In this document: piece after piece, positions 1 to 8,178 of the stretch
How positions within the stretch are numbered: position 1 is the first letter of the stretch
How the letters are laid out: each line of letters begins with the position of its first letter
Assembly: GCA_029008095.1 (NCBI GenBank)
Contig: JAQXJB010000029.1
Span: forward strand, 34,255-98,254
Direction of reading: 5' to 3'
DNA: 64,000 nucleotides
DNA from: Clostridiales bacterium
GTDB taxonomy: Bacteria > Bacillota > Clostridia > Oscillospirales > Oscillospiraceae
Translations under genes and position numbers: made by a program
Notes under the pieces: generated by a model
The model's input: the letters and a program-made list of their open reading frames with translations, nothing else
Database searches by the model: none
What the model was told of the DNA's origin: nothing

Positions 1-51
1 GGTTTTATAGAGTAAAATAGCTTCAACGATACTCAGAACGGAGGAGCAGAA

Positions 52-339
52 ATGGACGAGAACTTTGAAGCAACTTATATAACCATCACAGACGAAGAAG
101 GAAACGACCATGAGGTCGAGTTCATATCCCGTATTACCGTAGGCGAGCATGACTATGCCGCTTTCTTCCCGGCAGACGTGGACGAGGACAGCGAGGAGGC
201 AAATGAAATCATCATGTTCCGCATCGTGGAGGAAGACGGAGAGGAACTGCTGGAGACTATAGACGATGAGGAAGAGGCCGAGCTGGTTTACGAGAAATTT
301 ACCGAGTCCCTTTTCGATGACGAGGACGACGAAGAATAA
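52..339 (+). CDS. DUF1292 family small acidic protein (YrzB-like)
   Basis: This 95-residue protein is very acidic and ends in a run of Asp and Glu. Its core (TDEEGNDHEVEF, followed by a Tyr-Ala-Ala strand and a GEELLETIDDEEE stretch) matches the DUF1292 family, whose biochemical role is unknown. A good ribosome binding site (GGAGGAG) sits 5 bases before the ATG. In Bacillus the homologue yrzB lies between the Holliday-junction nuclease gene yrrK and mltG in the alaS cluster. Here mltG and alaS are 36 kb away, so the cluster has been split. The stop codon is also the first base triplet of a long inverted repeat that follows. Confidence 0.85.
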   Translation: MDENFEATYITITDEEGNDHEVEFISRITVGEHDYAAFFPADVDEDSEEANEIIMFRIVEEDGEELLETIDDEEEAELVYEKFTESLFDDEDDEE

Positions 340-495
340 GGCGCGGGAGTAGAACCCGTACCGCATCCGGCAGCCCTGTTCGGTGCTTTTTGCCTTGTTG
401 TTCTTGCCTTGCTGACGTATTTTCAAGACTGTTGACGCAGCATGGGCGGAAATCCGCCCGAAAAAACCGGCACGGGTTCGACTCCCGCTGCCTTA
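337..495 (+). other. Long-range imperfect inverted repeat, candidate structured RNA
   Basis: The arms 337-363 and 468-495 pair over about 25 bp with one bulge and two mismatches (TAAGGC, GCGGGAGT, GAACCCGT against ACGGGTTC, ACTCCCGC, GCCTTA). They enclose about 104 nt holding a perfect hairpin GGGCGG-AAAT-CCGCCC (444-459). The 3' arm resembles a tRNA T-arm (GGTTCGACTCCC), but no tRNA or tmRNA body can be folded around it. It lies between DUF1292 and the 6S RNA promoter. It could be a non-coding RNA, an unusual 3' UTR structure or a small palindromic element; I cannot assign it. Confidence 0.6.
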
Positions 496-518
496 AACAT
501 ATTTAACAAAAAACACTA

Positions 519-547
519 TTGAAAAAGCGTTTGGTGTGTGTTATTAT
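519..547 (+). promoter_or_regulatory. Sigma-A promoter of 6S RNA
   Basis: TTGAAA (519-524) and TATTAT (542-547) are separated by exactly 17 bases. Initiation 6-8 bases downstream would start the transcript at about 554, just before the 5' strand of the closing helix of the 6S RNA. Confidence 0.75.
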
Positions 548-553
548 GTGAGC

Positions 554-797
554 AGAAAGATAGCAAAGCTACCCTGCCGTGTTCGTGATAGGTCTTTTTA
601 AACCCACATTTATAAAATGGGATGCCGGACTCTTGCTGTGAATTGCAGGCCTCCCCGATTTATCGGGACGTTGGAAGCAGCGAAGCCGCAAGGAGGCGAC
701 CCACCTGCCGAGTCGTGCAGGTTATAAATGGGCTTACACGGCATACGCGGGGAAGCTTAAAATTTCGAAGGACATCTGCCGGATGCCCTTCTTTTTT
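554..797 (+). ncRNA. ssrS: 6S RNA (SsrS), RNA polymerase-binding regulatory RNA
   Basis: The region folds as the long rod with a central bubble typical of 6S RNA. The closing helix pairs AAGCT and TGCCGTGT with ACACGGCA and AGCTT. The next helix pairs CATTTATAA with TTATAAATG, and the distal rod pairs GACTC/GAGTC, GCAGG/CCTGC and CCTCC/GGAGG. The conserved TGTTCG follows the 5' closing strand, as in the E. coli RNA. It has its own promoter and ends in an intrinsic terminator. 6S RNA mimics an open promoter and binds the housekeeping holoenzyme in stationary phase. Ends are approximate. The 62-aa ORF inside it is a shadow. Confidence 0.85.
767..797 (+). terminator. Intrinsic terminator of 6S RNA
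   Basis: A GAAGG-A-CATC / GATG-C-CCTTC hairpin with a TGCCG loop is followed directly by six T residues. Confidence 0.85.
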
Positions 798-874
798 GTT
801 CATACGATGATTTACCATATAATAACACAAATAAATATAATATTTAAAAAATAATGAAGAAACGAATGAAATAC

Positions 875-903
875 TTGAAAGATTTTAGTTTATAGTATAT
901 AAT
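875..903 (+). promoter_or_regulatory. Sigma-A promoter of the PrsA-like gene
   Basis: TTGAAA (875-880), a 17-base spacer and a perfect TATAAT (898-903) precede the foldase gene. This leaves a leader of roughly 80 bases in which I see no riboswitch. Confidence 0.8.
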
Positions 904-989
904 ACCAAAGATTGATTGGTTTAGGCCATATCAAGGGGCGGTCGGCTGGCCGGTCGTCCTCAGTGAGACGAAAGGAATGGTCATTAAAA

Positions 990-2525
990 ATGAGCGCTTC
1001 ACAGGAAAAGAAAAGACGCAGAGAAGAACGCGCCGAGGGCGTAGAAACTAAACAGACCAAGCGCGTGGATCTTGCGAAAAGAAAGAAGAGAAACAGCATT
1101 ATCAAGTCTGTGGTGGCAGCCGTTGTTGTTGTCGTCATTATCGTGGCGATCATCTTCAATTCCACCCTTTTCACCGCTAATATGACTGCTCTCGCCATTG
1201 GCGACCACGATTACACAGCGGTAGAGTTCAATTACTACTATCAGACAGCATACATCACCGCTTATAATAACCTATATTCTCAGTACGGTGAGTATGCCAG
1301 CTATATTCTCAATCCTTCAACGCCCTTGAAGGATCAGAAATATTCTGAGACCCAGACCTGGGATGATTATTTCAGGGAGAACGCTCTCGAGAGCATGCAG
1401 CAGAGCGCTATGCTCTATGATGCTGCCGAGTCTGAGGGCTATACCCTTACGGACGAGGAGAAGGCTTCTGTAGACGCAGTTATCTCCAGTGCAAAGGCCG
1501 CAGCATCAGAGATGGGATTCTCCACCTTCAAGCAGTACCTCACCGCTTACTATGGCAAGGGCTTTACTGAGGAGACCTACAAGAAAATCGTGACCGTGCA
1601 GACTACTGCTGCCAGCTACTCCAATGCTCTTATCGAGCGTTTTGCTTCCGAATATACCGAGGAGCAGCTTCTGGCAAAGTATGATACTGTGCGCGATGAT
1701 TACGACCTTATCAGCTATTGCTATTATTTCGTCAACGGCACTGCTGACGAGGCTAACGGCATCGATGCCGATACTGCAATGAATAAGGCCTATTCCATCG
1801 CCAAGGAGATCGCCGCTGCCAGAACCGAGGAAGTATTTGCCGAGCTGGTAGAGCAGTACTGCAGCGAGGATGAGAAGGCCACATTCGCAGATCACACTGC
1901 CGTTCAGAGAAATAACGTTGCTCCTTCCGCTATCTCCACCTCTTATGCTGATTGGCTTACCGATCCCGCCCGTGCTTACGGCGACACCACATACGGCGAG
2001 AGCAGCAACGGCTACTATGTAGTGCTCTTTACCGGCAGAAATGACAACAGCTTCAATGTTCAGAACTTCCGCCACATCCTTATAGAGACCCAGACTGACG
2101 AGAACGGTGAAATCACCGGCGAAGCCGTTCTTGCTGCTCAGAAAGAGGCTAATGCTCTTCTGGATGAGTGGAAAGAGGATCCCACTGAGGAGAACTTCGC
2201 TAATCTGGCCAATGAGAATAGTGCTGACAGCGGCTCCAATACAGTGGGCGGCCTCTATGAGAATGTTATTTACGGCAGGATGGTTCCTGAGATCGAAGCA
2301 TGGCTCTTTGACAGCGCCAGAAAGCCCGGTGATACCGAAGTTGTTTATGTAAGCAGCACCAACTACAGCGGCGCCCATGTTCTCTACTATGTAGGCGAGG
2401 GCGAGCAGTACAATATCACCATCGCGGAGAATCTCCAGAAGCAGGAGGATTACAACGCATGGATAGATAGCAGAAAAGCAAATTACGATATCGACACTAA
2501 GTTTGCTTTCCGCTTTGCAAAGTAA
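990..2525 (+). CDS. PrsA-like membrane-anchored parvulin peptidyl-prolyl isomerase
   Basis: The product is a 511-residue extracytoplasmic foldase. The ORF is open from 912, but the ATG at 990 gives the natural N-terminus: a Lys/Arg-rich cytoplasmic stretch, then one hydrophobic segment at about residues 37-57. There is no lipobox, unlike Bacillus PrsA, so it is probably anchored by this uncleaved helix. A SurA/PrsA-type helical region follows, and a parvulin rotamase domain lies at about residues 353-485 (FRHILIE, ANENSADSGSNTVGGL). Such proteins help secreted proteins fold after Sec export. The gene is monocistronic, with its own promoter and terminator. The SD (AAAGGA) is a little far from the ATG. 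Confidence 0.85.
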   Translation: MSASQEKKRRREERAEGVETKQTKRVDLAKRKKRNSIIKSVVAAVVVVVIIVAIIFNSTLFTANMTALAIGDHDYTAVEFNYYYQTAYITAYNNLYSQYGEYASYILNPSTPLKDQKYSETQTWDDYFRENALESMQQSAMLYDAAESEGYTLTDEEKASVDAVISSAKAAASEMGFSTFKQYLTAYYGKGFTEETYKKIVTVQTTAASYSNALIERFASEYTEEQLLAKYDTVRDDYDLISYCYYFVNGTADEANGIDADTAMNKAYSIAKEIAAARTEEVFAELVEQYCSEDEKATFADHTAVQRNNVAPSAISTSYADWLTDPARAYGDTTYGESSNGYYVVLFTGRNDNSFNVQNFRHILIETQTDENGEITGEAVLAAQKEANALLDEWKEDPTEENFANLANENSADSGSNTVGGLYENVIYGRMVPEIEAWLFDSARKPGDTEVVYVSSTNYSGAHVLYYVGEGEQYNITIAENLQKQEDYNAWIDSRKANYDIDTKFAFRFAK

Positions 2526-2538
2526 GAAAAATATGATA

Positions 2539-2574
2539 AAATGCGGCGTACAGGATTTGTGCGCCGCATTTTTG
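2539..2574 (+). terminator. Intrinsic terminator after the PrsA-like gene
   Basis: AAATGCGGCG pairs with CGCCGCATTT, followed by a short T-run. Confidence 0.8.
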
Positions 2575-2637
2575 CGTATTAATTTTACCTTGAGGACAAA
2601 TCACACATTCTGAAAGACGTGGTAGACGAGGTACTTT

Positions 2638-3345
2638 ATGGAACGATTTATTCGAGAAGAAATGCTCCTTGGCCCGGAAGCTATGGCAAAGCTGGCCGGA
2701 GCTCATGTGGCGGTGTTCGGCATCGGCGGCGTAGGCAGCCACTCTGCCGAAGCGCTGGTGCGTGGCGGGGTGGGTAAGCTTACCTTCATTGATAACGATA
2801 CCGTTGGCAAGAGCAACATAAACCGGCAGCTCATAGCGCTGACTTCAACCCTCGGCAGACCCAAGGCGGAGGTAATGGCTGAGCGCGCCCGGGACATAAA
2901 TCCGTATGCCGAGGTTCGGGCCATCTGCGGCCTATACAGCGCCGAGACCAGGGAGGAATTCTTTGCCGAGCGTTATGACTATATCATCGACGCCATTGAC
3001 CTGGTATCCTGCAAGCTGGACCTTATAGAAACGGCAATGGCTCGCGGTATCCCTATCATATCCTCCCTTGGTACGGGCAATAAGCTTGATCCCAGCCTTT
3101 TTGAAATAACGGATATATCCAAAACGAAAAACTGCCCACTGGCTCGAGTCATGCGCAAGGAACTGCGCGCTCGAGGTATAGAGCATCATAAGGTGCTTTA
3201 CAGCCCGGAAGAACCACTGAAGCCCATAGAAATGGAGACTCCGCCTCCCGGACGCCGCAGCATACCCGGCAGTGTCTCATGGGTGCCCTCCTGCGCCGGA
3301 CTGATGCTGGCAGGGGAAGTGATATTGGGCCTTGCAAAGAACTGA
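2638..3345 (+). CDS. tcdA: tRNA threonylcarbamoyladenosine dehydratase TcdA
   Basis: This 235-residue E1-like (ThiF/HesA) enzyme matches TcdA/CsdL, which uses ATP to cyclise t6A37 to ct6A in ANN-decoding tRNAs. The sequence shows the Rossmann glycine motif GIGGVGS at about residue 28, the acidic FIDNDTV strand end, the NINRQL motif and a late PPPGRRSIPGS segment typical of the family. The C-terminal Cys lies in SCAGLM. The usual length is about 250 residues. The start has an SD (GAGGT) close upstream. It stands alone between terminators, convergent with the next gene. Confidence 0.9.
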   Translation: MERFIREEMLLGPEAMAKLAGAHVAVFGIGGVGSHSAEALVRGGVGKLTFIDNDTVGKSNINRQLIALTSTLGRPKAEVMAERARDINPYAEVRAICGLYSAETREEFFAERYDYIIDAIDLVSCKLDLIETAMARGIPIISSLGTGNKLDPSLFEITDISKTKNCPLARVMRKELRARGIEHHKVLYSPEEPLKPIEMETPPPGRRSIPGSVSWVPSCAGLMLAGEVILGLAKN

Positions 3346-3379
3346 ACATCAGTATACAGTAATGAAAACTTGCATTAAA

Positions 3380-3414
3380 ATATCCGGTATCTGCCATTGA
3401 GACAGATACCGGAT
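3380..3414. terminator. Hairpin between convergent genes (bidirectional terminator)
   Basis: TATCCGGTATCTG pairs perfectly with CAGATACCGGATA (13 bp) between tcdA (+) and the GlmU-like gene (-). The flanks are A/T-rich but lack a strong T-run. Confidence 0.6.
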
Positions 3415-3433
3415 AAATAATTTATTTATAAGA

Positions 3434-4174
3434 CTATTTTTTTAAAAGCGCTTCCACCTGAGCCAGGTCCTCTTTGGTATTCACCCCAAGCAGTTCGTCA
3501 CCAAGCTCGCGGCGGCAGAGACTTACCTTGCCTCCTTTTTCAAGGATAAGGGCCGGTACATCGGTGAGGTAATATTCGTTCTGGGCATTATTGCTCTTAA
3601 GCTTGCCGAGGCATTCCAACAGGGTAGGGCAGGAAAACACGAAAACACCGCTGTTGTATTCCCTGATAGCGTCCTCGTCGGGAGAACAATCCTTCTGCTC
3701 AACTATCCGGAGAAAGCTGCCGTCTACGTCACGGACAATGCGGCCGTATGGCTTCTTGTCCTCGTATACTCCGGTGAGAATGGTGCAGTCCGCCCCGCTG
3801 GCGAAATACTCGTCCCTCAAGGCCTTATAGGTGTCCTCGGTGATAAGAGGCATATCACCGCAGCACACAAGTACAGCGCCGTCAAAGCCCTCAAGCTGCT
3901 CTTTTGCCATAGCCACGGCGTGGCCGGTGCCAAGCTGCTGGGCCTGCTCGGCAAATGCGTAGCCCGGGAAGGCGTTGATCACCTGTTCCTTCATATATCC
4001 GACAACGATTATTGTATCCTCGGGCGGGATGAAGGAAAGCTTGTCAAGAACGTGGCCCAGCAGGGGCTTGTCCGCCGCCAGCCGCATTACCTTGGGGATG
4101 CCTGCCTCACCTGAGCCCAAACGCTTGCCCTGTCCGGCGGCGAGGATAACTGCCTTTATTTTCTGCTCTGTCAT
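3434..4174 (-). CDS. GlmU-like NTP transferase, uridylyltransferase domain only
   Basis: The 246-residue protein matches the N-terminal pyrophosphorylase domain of GlmU, which makes UDP-GlcNAc from UTP and GlcNAc-1-phosphate. Visible motifs are AVILAAGQGKR with LGSGEAGIPKV, QLGTGHAV, the CGDMPLI metal-site strand, YGRIVRD, EYNSGVF and NAQNEYYLTD. The left-handed beta-helix acetyltransferase half of GlmU (about 200 residues) is absent and the stop is clean, so this is a stand-alone transferase rather than a frameshifted gene. It sits 5 bases downstream of a secreted pseudo-deacetylase gene on the same strand, suggesting co-transcription and a link to envelope sugars. The true substrate is uncertain. 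Confidence 0.8.
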   Translation of the reverse strand: MTEQKIKAVILAAGQGKRLGSGEAGIPKVMRLAADKPLLGHVLDKLSFIPPEDTIIVVGYMKEQVINAFPGYAFAEQAQQLGTGHAVAMAKEQLEGFDGAVLVCCGDMPLITEDTYKALRDEYFASGADCTILTGVYEDKKPYGRIVRDVDGSFLRIVEQKDCSPDEDAIREYNSGVFVFSCPTLLECLGKLKSNNAQNEYYLTDVPALILEKGGKVSLCRRELGDELLGVNTKEDLAQVEALLKK

Positions 4175-4179
4175 AAGGT

Positions 4180-5325
4180 TCAGCCTCCAATATATTCTGC
4201 GGCGCGCAGTTCGGTGAGCCGCGAAATGTTGTAATTTTCGGTTCTCATCGTTCGCAGCAGCGATGGGAGATTGTCCGCTGTCTGCTCATCTGTGATGAAT
4301 AGCAGGTCAATGCGCTTATCTGCTTTCTCAAGCCTTGTAAGGCAGGAGGATAGGGTCAGCGGTTGAGCTTCGGAAACTCTGCAGTAATGTATCAGACCGG
4401 AATCGTCCTCATCGGCTGTAAATACAGAGGGACGCGCCGTGATAAACGACGAGGTGTGCGCCGCGTCAAAAAGCAGGGAGGAGGCCGCCTCATAATCCGC
4501 GGCGAAGTCCTCTCCGCATATGATGCCTATCATGTGTCCAGAGCCGTTTATGCGGCGGACGAGGTCGGGGTAGGTGGAAATGTCCTCTGCGCTCATGAAA
4601 AATGCGGCTGGGGCAGAGCGGAACTGCAGCGCGGTGAGTATGCGCGGAGTCTGCTCCGGGTCGAGACCGAAAAAGCTTAGATATACCTTCACACCGGAAC
4701 GGTCCGGAGTGGGTGAGGTGTCCACACTCGGTATACGGCTGGGCGTAGGCGTGGGTGTGGGAGTAGGTGTGGGAGTGGGTGTAGTGGTGGGAGTAGACGT
4801 TGCTTTTGTCTTGTTATAATCATCCAGCCGGCTCTTCATAAGTGCGGAGGCCGCCTCTGAGAATGTTTCGTTACTCAGAACATCGCCAACGGTCATTCGC
4901 ACGATGGTGCCGTACTTGTTGTTGTAGATGGTGGAGTAATTTATTCCGAAGAACTCGCAGGTGAAGGCCACAGGGATGTATATACGTCCGTTGGAGGATA
5001 TGGCGCGGTGGCGGTATTGGGTGCCGTAGGTGTCATAGGTAGAGCCATCCTGAAGGTTATAGTAGAGCTGCACGCCGTCACCGAATACGGTCACTATCTG
5101 TGCCGACTGAGAATATACGGCGAAGGTACCTAGTTCATTGGAGTTGAAAACAGAGTAGGGGACATACATATATCCGTTGTAGCTTATAGGCATGGTATCG
5201 TCGCTCAGGGGCATGAGGATATTGTTCACCGAGGTGAAATAAATGGTGCCTGCCGCGAAAGAGGGGAGGGCTATGCCGATGGCTATCGCAGCGATGAGTA
5301 TGATCGCAATAATAGTCTTTTTCAT
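4180..5325 (-). CDS. Secreted stalk-domain protein with degenerate polysaccharide deacetylase domain
   Basis: This is a 381-residue exported protein. It has a signal segment (IGIALPSFAAG), then a copper-amine-oxidase-like stalk domain of about 120 residues (MYVPYSVF, RIYIPVAF), a Thr-Pro repeat linker near residues 178-197, and a C-terminal NodB-like fold. The catalytic TFDDG of polysaccharide deacetylases is replaced by LSFFG, and the metal-binding H-x3-H after the GHMIG motif is replaced by IICGED. I infer a non-catalytic sugar-binding or scaffolding role. The second ATG (5325) is preferred because the SD (GGGAGG) lies 9 bases before it. SD and start are covered by an 18-bp inverted repeat. 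Confidence 0.7.
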   Translation of the reverse strand: MKKTIIAIILIAAIAIGIALPSFAAGTIYFTSVNNILMPLSDDTMPISYNGYMYVPYSVFNSNELGTFAVYSQSAQIVTVFGDGVQLYYNLQDGSTYDTYGTQYRHRAISSNGRIYIPVAFTCEFFGINYSTIYNNKYGTIVRMTVGDVLSNETFSEAASALMKSRLDDYNKTKATSTPTTTPTPTPTPTPTPTPSRIPSVDTSPTPDRSGVKVYLSFFGLDPEQTPRILTALQFRSAPAAFFMSAEDISTYPDLVRRINGSGHMIGIICGEDFAADYEAASSLLFDAAHTSSFITARPSVFTADEDDSGLIHYCRVSEAQPLTLSSCLTRLEKADKRIDLLFITDEQTADNLPSLLRTMRTENYNISRLTELRAAEYIGG

Positions 5326-5340
5326 CGGCATAGCCCTCCC
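5264..5340 (-). promoter_or_regulatory. 18-bp perfect inverted repeat covering the SD and start codons
   Basis: GGGAGGGCTATGCCGATG (the SD plus both possible ATG codons on the minus strand) is perfectly complementary to CATCGGCATAGCCCTCCC inside the signal-peptide coding sequence, with a 41-base loop. In the mRNA it would bury the initiation region in an 18-bp helix. Coordinates of the arms on the + strand are 5264-5281 and 5323-5340. Confidence 0.8.
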
Positions 5341-5372
5341 TTTACATTAGTGTTTTGGTTGGGACTATTTTA

Positions 5373-7310
5373 TCACTCAATGGCGGAACTTGCAAGAGCT
5401 TCAAGGTCTATTCCCAATTCTTTCAGAGCAGCGACGGTGTACTTCGCATCCTCGGTGATGTCATCAAAATAGATATACTCATAGTAGTAATCATCATCAT
5501 AATCGTATTCGGGGATACGGGCACTAAACTCGATATTTACACTTATTTTGTTTTTGTATCCGTTATTATGGATGAGGATGCGGGCGGCGTCTCCGTTCCT
5601 TGCGTCCTTCATAATCGCGTTTTCAAAGAGAGCGCGTGCCTGACGGGCGGTGAGCTGCAGATCTCCATAGATATAAGTATAATCGTCATATTCGCTAATG
5701 TTGATATTGACTCCGTTGGGCAATGTGAGGTCGTGCTCAGAGACATTAACAGCATAAGTGGCGTTCTCATCGACGTTCTCGACTTTACCCTGCTCTTTTG
5801 GAACATTATAGTGGAAATATATATACGCGTTCTCAATGTACTCTGGGGTGATGGTGCTGTTTATGCGGGACAGGATCGCGTCGGGCTGGTTCAGCATATT
5901 CAGCAGGTCGGCGCAGAATTTGTCTGATTCGTTATACAGAAGCGTATAGCGCCGGTCAAGTGTTCTGCCGTTGTCCAGTTGATAAGAAATATAGAGAGTG
6001 TAGGGGGAACTGCTATCATAAGCGCGGTAACGGGAGTCGGAGTAATAGCAGTAAATGCTCTTTTCTGTCTGAGCCTTGTTATTGATGATGCGTTCATGAA
6101 GCAGCATTACATCGGCTATATCTCCTACATCGGTAAAGCTCGTAGGCTCGCCCCAAAGCTCGACCTGAGCAGACCGAACATTCTCGATAGCGGGTATGCG
6201 GCGCTCATAGCCAAAGACGTCGGTTTCCATCACTGTGATAAAAAGAATAATAACAGCGCCTGATATGAGATACCCCTTCCATGACTTTCGGAAAACCTTG
6301 AAGGATTTTTTCATCAGCATTTCTGCCGCGAAGTAGCCAATAAAGCCGCCGATCAGCATGCAAAGGCAGATGACTACACTGGCTATCGGATTGCCGGTAG
6401 TGAAAAATGCGTTAAATATCAGCTCGAACAGACCTATACCGATAACCAGCGAGCAGCCGAAGCAGAAACAGTATTTGAAAACGGGCTTAAGCAGCTTTAC
6501 CGCCACAACATCGGAGGCGCTTTCCATCTTTCTCCTGCGGAAAATAAGCAGACCGATGAAAGCAAGCACAATGCCGATTAGGGCGTAGATTATAAAGGGT
6601 GCCCAGCTATCGAAGTGGGCTGTTCCGTTGGGTACGGGGCTGGAATTCACATTTACATGCTCTATAAGATAGACAACGGGCGAAAACTCGTCAAGCTGTA
6701 TTCCGCCAACAATAGCGCCAAAGGTAAATTCTGACATAAGATACTTGACCAGCCATTCTACAACCACAACGACGAAATTTAAAATGGTATAAACTACGGG
6801 AAGCACGAAAACATGACCGGTAAGGGTGGCGCAGAATGTGGCAAGGCCAAAGAAGAATATACATTCCAGGCTTACAACAAGGAAGCACTGAAGAACGGTG
6901 AGGAAAATATTGAAGCCGTTGAAGAGGCCCACCAGCCATGCGGCTATGGCGGCGATGAGGTTGCAGGCTATCATGGGTACGATTCCTGCCAATGTTATGG
7001 AGCAGAACATGCTCGCCCGGCTCACAGGCAGGGCGGAGTAGGCGCTTGCGCTGCGGGCGTTATACATCCAGGAGTGTACCAGCATAGCGGAGAGGCAGCT
7101 TGCGGCCAGGCTGGCAAAGAGACCAAACATCCATGTGAATTCCAGTATATCGTCAGACCAAAACTCGTTGCTGAATAAGCGAATGCTGCTTTTGGCACAT
7201 ACGCAAAGGGCCAGCGTCCAGACCAGCAGGTACATTGCCCACATGGGCCAATAGCGGCGTACCGTCTTTCTGAAAATAGCGCCGTTAAAGAATGATCTCG
7301 TTGACTGCAT
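5373..7310 (-). CDS. ABC transporter permease (large, ABC-2 type)
   Basis: The product is a 645-residue membrane protein with clusters of hydrophobic segments in its N-terminal 370 residues (for example YLLVWTLALCVCA, VIGIGLFELIFNAFF) and one near residue 350 (GAVIILFITVM). These are followed by a soluble, Tyr- and Asp-rich extracytoplasmic region of about 270 residues. It is the last gene of a GntR-ATPase-permease operon and overlaps the ATPase gene by 26 bases. This arrangement resembles the YtrA-regulated ABC systems of Gram-positive bacteria, which often deal with envelope stress or peptide antibiotics. The substrate and the function of the large domain are unknown. Confidence 0.75.
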   Translation of the reverse strand: MQSTRSFFNGAIFRKTVRRYWPMWAMYLLVWTLALCVCAKSSIRLFSNEFWSDDILEFTWMFGLFASLAASCLSAMLVHSWMYNARSASAYSALPVSRASMFCSITLAGIVPMIACNLIAAIAAWLVGLFNGFNIFLTVLQCFLVVSLECIFFFGLATFCATLTGHVFVLPVVYTILNFVVVVVEWLVKYLMSEFTFGAIVGGIQLDEFSPVVYLIEHVNVNSSPVPNGTAHFDSWAPFIIYALIGIVLAFIGLLIFRRRKMESASDVVAVKLLKPVFKYCFCFGCSLVIGIGLFELIFNAFFTTGNPIASVVICLCMLIGGFIGYFAAEMLMKKSFKVFRKSWKGYLISGAVIILFITVMETDVFGYERRIPAIENVRSAQVELWGEPTSFTDVGDIADVMLLHERIINNKAQTEKSIYCYYSDSRYRAYDSSSPYTLYISYQLDNGRTLDRRYTLLYNESDKFCADLLNMLNQPDAILSRINSTITPEYIENAYIYFHYNVPKEQGKVENVDENATYAVNVSEHDLTLPNGVNINISEYDDYTYIYGDLQLTARQARALFENAIMKDARNGDAARILIHNNGYKNKISVNIEFSARIPEYDYDDDYYYEYIYFDDITEDAKYTVAALKELGIDLEALASSAIE

Positions 7311-8178
7311 AGTCTACACCTCCCAATTCATATATAAATATCTCTTCCAGAGTCAGGGGGAGAAGCTCGTAATAAACCGGTGCGGATGCATGGGCTCTGG
7401 CGCTTATCTCGCTGGGAGTTCCGCGCACGATGAGAGTTTTCATGCGTCCGGTGCTGGATTCATGGAGAATATCAAGACCCTCGGGAAGCGCGGCGCCCTC
7501 CTTTGGCACTATCTGAAGCTTCACGGTGTTGCCCTGTATTTCCGAGAGGGAGCGTTCAAGCAGCATCTTGCCCTGGTGGACTATGCCCACATTGTCGCAT
7601 ACGTCCTCAAGTTCACGCAGATTGTGGGAGGAAACAAGGACAGTGGTGCCGCGTTCAGCTACGTCGGAGAGGATGAGACTCCAAATCTGGCGGCGCATTA
7701 CCGGGTCGAGGCCGTCGACGGGCTCGTCAAGCAGAAGAATATCTGGCATCATGCACATGCTCAGCCAGAAGGCGGACTGCTTCTGCATACCCTTGGAAAA
7801 CTTGCGGATGGGGGTCTTTTCGTCAAGCTTGAAAACCTCCTTCAGCTTCTCGTAGCGTTCAGTGCTGAACTGAGGGTAGATGCCCTTATAAAACTTCATC
7901 ATGTCCCGCTGAGAGGCCTGAAGAAAAAAGAAAAGGTCATCGGGAATGTAGGATATGCGTGCCTTGACGGCGGTGTTTTCAAAGACTGGCTGGCCGTCTA
8001 TGGTCAGGCTGCCGCTGTCCTGAGCATATACGCCTGCCGCGTGGCGCAGAAAGGTGGATTTGCCCGCTCCGTTTGGGCCGACAAGGCCGTATACGCTGCC
8101 TCTTGGTACGTTTATGGAAAAACCGTCAAGGGCGCGGCGGCCATCAAAGCTCTTGACAAGTTCTGTCGCGTGTATCAT
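7285..8178 (-). CDS. ABC transporter ATP-binding protein (YtrB-like)
   Basis: This is a 297-residue ATPase subunit. It has a Walker A motif (GPNGAGKST), a Q-loop region, a variant signature FSKGMQKQ, Walker B ILLLDEPVDGLD, and the switch His in VLVSSHN. A C-terminal extension of about 90 residues is typical of drug or peptide export ATPases. Its ATG overlaps the stop of the upstream GntR gene (ATGA), so the two are translationally coupled. It should energise the permease encoded downstream. Confidence 0.9.
   Translation of the reverse strand: MIHATELVKSFDGRRALDGFSINVPRGSVYGLVGPNGAGKSTFLRHAAGVYAQDSGSLTIDGQPVFENTAVKARISYIPDDLFFFLQASQRDMMKFYKGIYPQFSTERYEKLKEVFKLDEKTPIRKFSKGMQKQSAFWLSMCMMPDILLLDEPVDGLDPVMRRQIWSLILSDVAERGTTVLVSSHNLRELEDVCDNVGIVHQGKMLLERSLSEIQGNTVKLQIVPKEGAALPEGLDILHESSTGRMKTLIVRGTPSEISARAHASAPVYYELLPLTLEEIFIYELGGVDYAVNEIIL

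Noticed and set aside
400-495. tRNA or tmRNA ending in a T-arm-like GGTTCGACTCCC
   Set aside because: No matching acceptor, D or anticodon arms can be placed at a normal length. The T-arm-like bases pair instead with a distant left arm.
554-797. SRP RNA (a GGAAGCAGC string is present)
   Set aside because: The conserved helix 8 loop motifs are not in the right order, while promoter, central bubble, TGTTCG and terminator all fit 6S RNA.
622-810. 62-aa plus-strand ORF
   Set aside because: It lies wholly inside the 6S RNA and has no SD or recognisable protein features.
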